Positions 60,519-64,000 of a stretch of DNA of 64,000 nucleotides are shown here, one piece after another (the first letter of the stretch is position 1; every line of letters starts with the position of its first letter). Made by a program: the position numbers and the translations under genes. Under the pieces are notes generated by a model, which had not been told where the DNA came from, made no database searches, and saw only the letters and a list, made by a program, of their open reading frames with translations. Where the stretch lies: NCBI RefSeq assembly GCF_048569485.1, contig NW_027442244.1, positions 248,001 to 312,000 on the forward strand. Reading direction: 5' to 3'. The DNA is from Anomaloglossus baeobatrachus (lineage: Eukaryota; Chordata; Amphibia; Anura; Aromobatidae).

Positions 60519-61908
60519 AACCAGAATTGGTTTGGGCCTCGAGTGGCACCCTGGCCTATGCCGGACACATCTTAGGGAGAGAGAGCGAGAGGGAGACAAA
60601 CCCACGCCTACACAAGACATTTTGTCACCCAAGCCAACCCTTGAAAAGGCTGCTTTGCAGAGCAAAAACAAGAAGAATGGTGCGTTTTGCAGCCGCCGCC
60701 CACTGCAATGAATCTGAATAACTCCTCCTTTAGGGCGCAAGCAACTCCCCTCCCCCTTGCAGTCTTTCCAATTCACGATACAAAAAGACGGACAGGACAG
60801 GTTGCCTGACTTTCCGTCACTGCCACCCTTTGCCATCCTTACCCGTAGAAAGCCCTTTCATCATCCCCAAACCCTAATCTTTTCCCTTTCCTTCCCAGCC
60901 CCCAAACCCTGCCCTCTGTACCTTTCTCACCACCCGCTTCCCTTCTCCTGTCATCCCCCTACCACCCGGGAAAAAAAGAGATTGCCCCCTCCTTCCACTA
61001 GCCCACCCTCCCACCCAAAGAACAACTTCTTCTGCGCAGCTTGTTTTCTAGGCAGCAGCGCTATTGTGATGTCATCGGGGGGCATTGTGACAAGCCGCCA
61101 GTGTTCCGTCTCTTCATGTTGTGCACAGTTCAAACGGAAAATACATCAACAGGCAGACTACAGAAAAGCTTACTATCAAAGGTTAGAGGGGGGCTTTCTC
61201 AGAGGGCTTTTTACAGTTTTTCTATTCCCAATTAGCCGTTTAAGTGTACTTATTGAAAGTAGTAATTCTTTCATAGGCCGCCCTTTCTTAGTATTTGACG
61301 TTCCTTATATTGCGGTATGAGGCTTCGCAGTAGGTTGCAAACATTCATCACCCATGACTGTCCCCAATTGAGCTCAGAAGCTCAATGTCTATCATGACCT
61401 CTCTTTTAGAATGTCCAAGAGCAAGCAAACTATTCCTCCAGGAGAGGGCGCCAACAGACTACTAAAGAGATCATCATTACTCAAAGAAAACCCCAAAAAC
61501 CAATGCATGATAGGAATAAACAGGTAACTTTCTTTGGAGTGGAAGCGGAGAGATCGCACCAGATGCCAATTCTAGATCTTATCACACCTGTGGTCACTGC
61601 AGCAGCAGGTGAATCCACTTTGTCCAAAAGGGATCTATTCCATTCAATTGCAAATGATCTAGATAAGACAGAGAACTGCAGCACGGGGACATAGCCGAGT
61701 TGGTCAGGTTGAGTGGTGATGAGTTTGCTATTTGGATGAATAAAGAAAGTCAAAAGTGTGAAAGATAAAAAACAAAAGGAGGAAGTGTGAAAAGTGAATG
61801 GGCCAAATTGAGGTGCATATGAAGACGTATGCTTTCTTCCAATTCATTAAATCGGGCTAATATGAATCAGGTGAATTGAGTTCTGCTTTTGGAAACTGGG
61901 TTAAGAAG

Positions 61909-62939
61909 GGGTGCACCGTTCCTGGAGGTACTGCAATACCAGGTCAATGCGTGGAGTGGACAGAGCAAGCTCTTTTTCCATCTCCCTGTTCTAAAAATCC
62001 ATTTAATATATGGTCCCCAGATAGGGGACGTATCAGATATTAAACTGATAAGAACAGATTTTGATTTAATGAAGCTTTCCAAAGCACCGCAAAAATGCAT
62101 GACCGAAGTCACACCAAAAACAGTGCAAAGGCTAGGATTCGTGTGGACCCCTCCGTGAGAAGAGGATCCCCAAAAATCAACCCCGTCCCTCCGAGCCAGA
62201 AGGCCACAGCGAGGGTCAGGGATCTTCGGTGCTCCCCCAAGCCGAAGCCTGGTTGAGCCTTGTTGTTGCTCCCAGCGTCCACCGAGGCATCTTACCCAAG
62301 TGGAGTAGGGAGCTACTAGTCGTTGGTTTCGCAGCCGAGACTGCCCGGACCGTCAACCGGTGTTGGTTTCTCAGCCCAAGGCTGACCGGACCTCCAACCG
62401 GGTGTTGGTTTCTCAGCCCAAGGCTGACCGGACCTCCAACCGGGTGTTGGTTTCTCAGCCCAAGGCTAACCGGACCTCCAACCGGGTGTTGGTTTCTCAG
62501 CCAAAGCTGACCCGGACCTCTAACCGGGTGATGGTTTCTCAGCCCAAAGCTGACCGGACCTCCGACCGGGATTATAAAAATTTCCCTTCTTAGCCAGAAG
62601 GCCAGGATAGGGCAATATGCTTGGAAAGTATGAATAGGCAAGGCGCGGCGTGCGACAGAGTCTGAGGCTTACCAGGGTCCCAACCTAGCAAGTTCAGACT
62701 CCCTCCAGGGTGTCCATTCCTGGGGCACATTGCACCATAACCCCCACACTTACTCAGTCTAATAGCCTCAATCCTGGTAGGGCCATGGTTTCCTCTAGAT
62801 GGATATACTATCCTCCCAAAGTACTAACAAGTGCAACCTTCCAGTGTGCATTGCATCATTGTACTAAGGTGGCCGGAGCCTTAAACCACCTTTTCGAACG
62901 ATACTACACTTGATCTTAGCCAAAAGGCCGAGAAGCGAT
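61909..62939 (-). pseudogene. RNU2: U2 snRNA gene split by element B
   Basis: U2 nt 1-40 are at 62900-62939 and nt 38-188 at 61909-62059, with a 3 bp duplication (gat). This is the only split gene in the hybrid block. Confidence 0.95.
62060..62899 (-). mobile_element. Element B copy 6
   Basis: 840 bp, the sister of the copy at 52562-53398 with the same 5' junction (ttcgaac|gatactac) but a longer A run and about eight differences. Repeat units start at 62321, 62361, 62403, 62445, 62487 and 62529. Most units here fold as TCAGCC-TTG-GGCTGA in sense: the stem is kept while the loop has changed. Confidence 0.87.
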
Positions 62940-64000
62940 AACCAGAATTGGTTTGGGCCTCGAGTGGCACCCTGGCCTATGCCGGACACATCTTAGGGAG
63001 AGAGAGCGAGAGGGAGACAAACCCACGCCTACACAAGACATTTTGTCACCCAAGCCAACCCTTGAAAAGGCTGCTTTGCAGAGCAAAAACAAGAAGAATG
63101 GTGCGTTTTGCAGCCGCCGCCCACTGCAATGAATCTGAATAACTCCTCCTTTAGGGCGCAAGCAACTCCCCTCCCCCTTGCAGTCTTTCCAATTCACGAT
63201 ACAAAAAGACGGACAGGACAGGTTGCCTGACTTTCCGTCACTGCCACCCTTTGCCATCCTTACCCGTAGAAAGCCCTTTCATCATCCCCAAACCCTAATC
63301 TTTTCCCTTTCCTTCCCAGCCCCCAAACCCTGCCCTCTGTACCTTTCTCACCACCCGCTTCCCTTCTCCTGTCATCCCCCTACCACCCGGGAAAAAAAGA
63401 GATTGCCCCCTCCTTCCACTAGCCCACCCTCCCACCCAAAGAACAACTTCTTCTGCGCAGCTTGTTTTCTAGGCAGCAGCGCTATTGTGATGTCATCGGG
63501 GGGCATTGTGACAAGCCGCCAGTGTTCCGTCTCTTCATGTTGTGCACAGTTCAAACGGAAAATACATCAACAGGCAGACTACAGAAAAGCTTACTATCAA
63601 AGGTTAGAGGGGGGCTTTCTCAGAGGGCTTTTTACAGTTTTTCTATTCCCAATTAGCCGTTTAAGTGTACTTATTGAAAGTAGTAATTCTTTCATAGGCC
63701 GCCCTTTCTTAGTATTTGACGTTCCTTATATTGCGGTATGAGGCTTCGCAGTAGGTTGCAAACATTCATCACCCATGACTGTCCCCAATTGAGCTCAGAA
63801 GCTCAATGTCTATCATGACCTCTCTTTTAGAATGTCCAAGAGCAAGCAAACTATTCCTCCAGGAGAGGGCGCCAACAGACTACTAAAGAGATCATCATTA
63901 CTCAAAGAAAACCCCAAAAACCAATGCATGATAGGAATAAACAGGTAACTTTCTTTGGAGTGGAAGCGGAGAGATCGCACCAGATGCCAATTCTAGATCT
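62940..64000. repeat. Partial hybrid spacer at the window end
   Basis: S-type promoter half to about 63546, then the L-type spacer with a CTCF-like motif at 63859-63872. The window ends inside the spacer. No gene is seen. Confidence 0.85.

Larger units (their letters stand above)
57363..64000 (-). repeat. Tandem block of hybrid (S promoter / L spacer, 1,578 bp) U2 units
   Basis: From each U2 5' end the flank is S type (cctacacaag, cttcttctgcg, gatgtcatcgggggg). It turns L type within a few bases of 57970, 59548, 61126 and 63547, at gcac|agttcaaacgg. The distal part carries the L-specific spacer segment and L-type U2 3' flank (gtgaattgag). The three complete hybrid spacers share an extra G (cagcacggggacatag, near 58527, 60105 and 61684) that is absent from the L block. 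They probably derive from one recombinant founder that was then amplified. Confidence 0.9.

Noticed and set aside
1-64000. Whole array as an assembly artefact
   Set aside because: Private single-base changes, distinct insertions, different junctions and three unit types argue for real sequence. The exact copy number could still be misassembled.

Overview
The window is one long tandem array of U2 spliceosomal snRNA genes, all transcribed from the minus strand. I count 37 U2 loci: 30 look whole (188 nt each) and 7 are split by retrotransposon insertions, every one at the same place in the RNA (about nt 38-39, inside the branch-point recognition region). The promoter layout (a PSE-like element near -62 to -48, a 3' box 13 nt past the RNA end, no TATA box) is that of vertebrate snRNA genes. 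The U2-specific non-LTR retrotransposon fits fish or another non-mammalian vertebrate. I cannot name the species.

Layout. Bases 1 to about 11.4 kb hold long 'L' units with a 1,579 bp period. From about 11.4 to 57.97 kb there are short 'S' units with a 1,308 bp period, which lack two spacer segments (about 214 bp near the middle, plus a shorter stretch beside the U2 3' flank). From about 57.4 kb to the end are 1,578 bp hybrid units that join an S-type promoter half to an L-type distal spacer. The first partial unit (1-711) is another L/S mosaic. U2 sequences are identical as far as I can read, and the spacers differ by only about one private change per one or two units.

Mobile elements. A full-length 5.5 kb Tx1-clade LINE, matching what is known as Keno, lies at 41789-47314. 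It has ORF1 (513 aa, three CCHC knuckles) and ORF2 (1,129 aa, APE endonuclease, reverse transcriptase and a C-terminal CCHC) and a 15 bp target-site duplication. A second copy at 862-3830 is 5'-truncated and lacks the endonuclease. Six copies of a different element ('element B', about 0.44-0.84 kb, no convincing protein) sit in the same U2 site. Element B carries a 42 bp minisatellite in which most units can fold into a stem-loop, several with a C(UUCG)G tetraloop. It ends in the same TTAAATC-plus-A-run as Keno. The simplest reading is a U2-targeted autonomous/non-autonomous pair living in the array.

How the parts fit. Every inserted copy keeps the U2 promoter and at least the first 37 nt of U2 upstream in the same orientation, so it could be read as a U2-led chimeric RNA. 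The array supplies redundant targets, because 30 intact genes remain. Unequal exchange and gene conversion appear to spread unit variants and inserted units.
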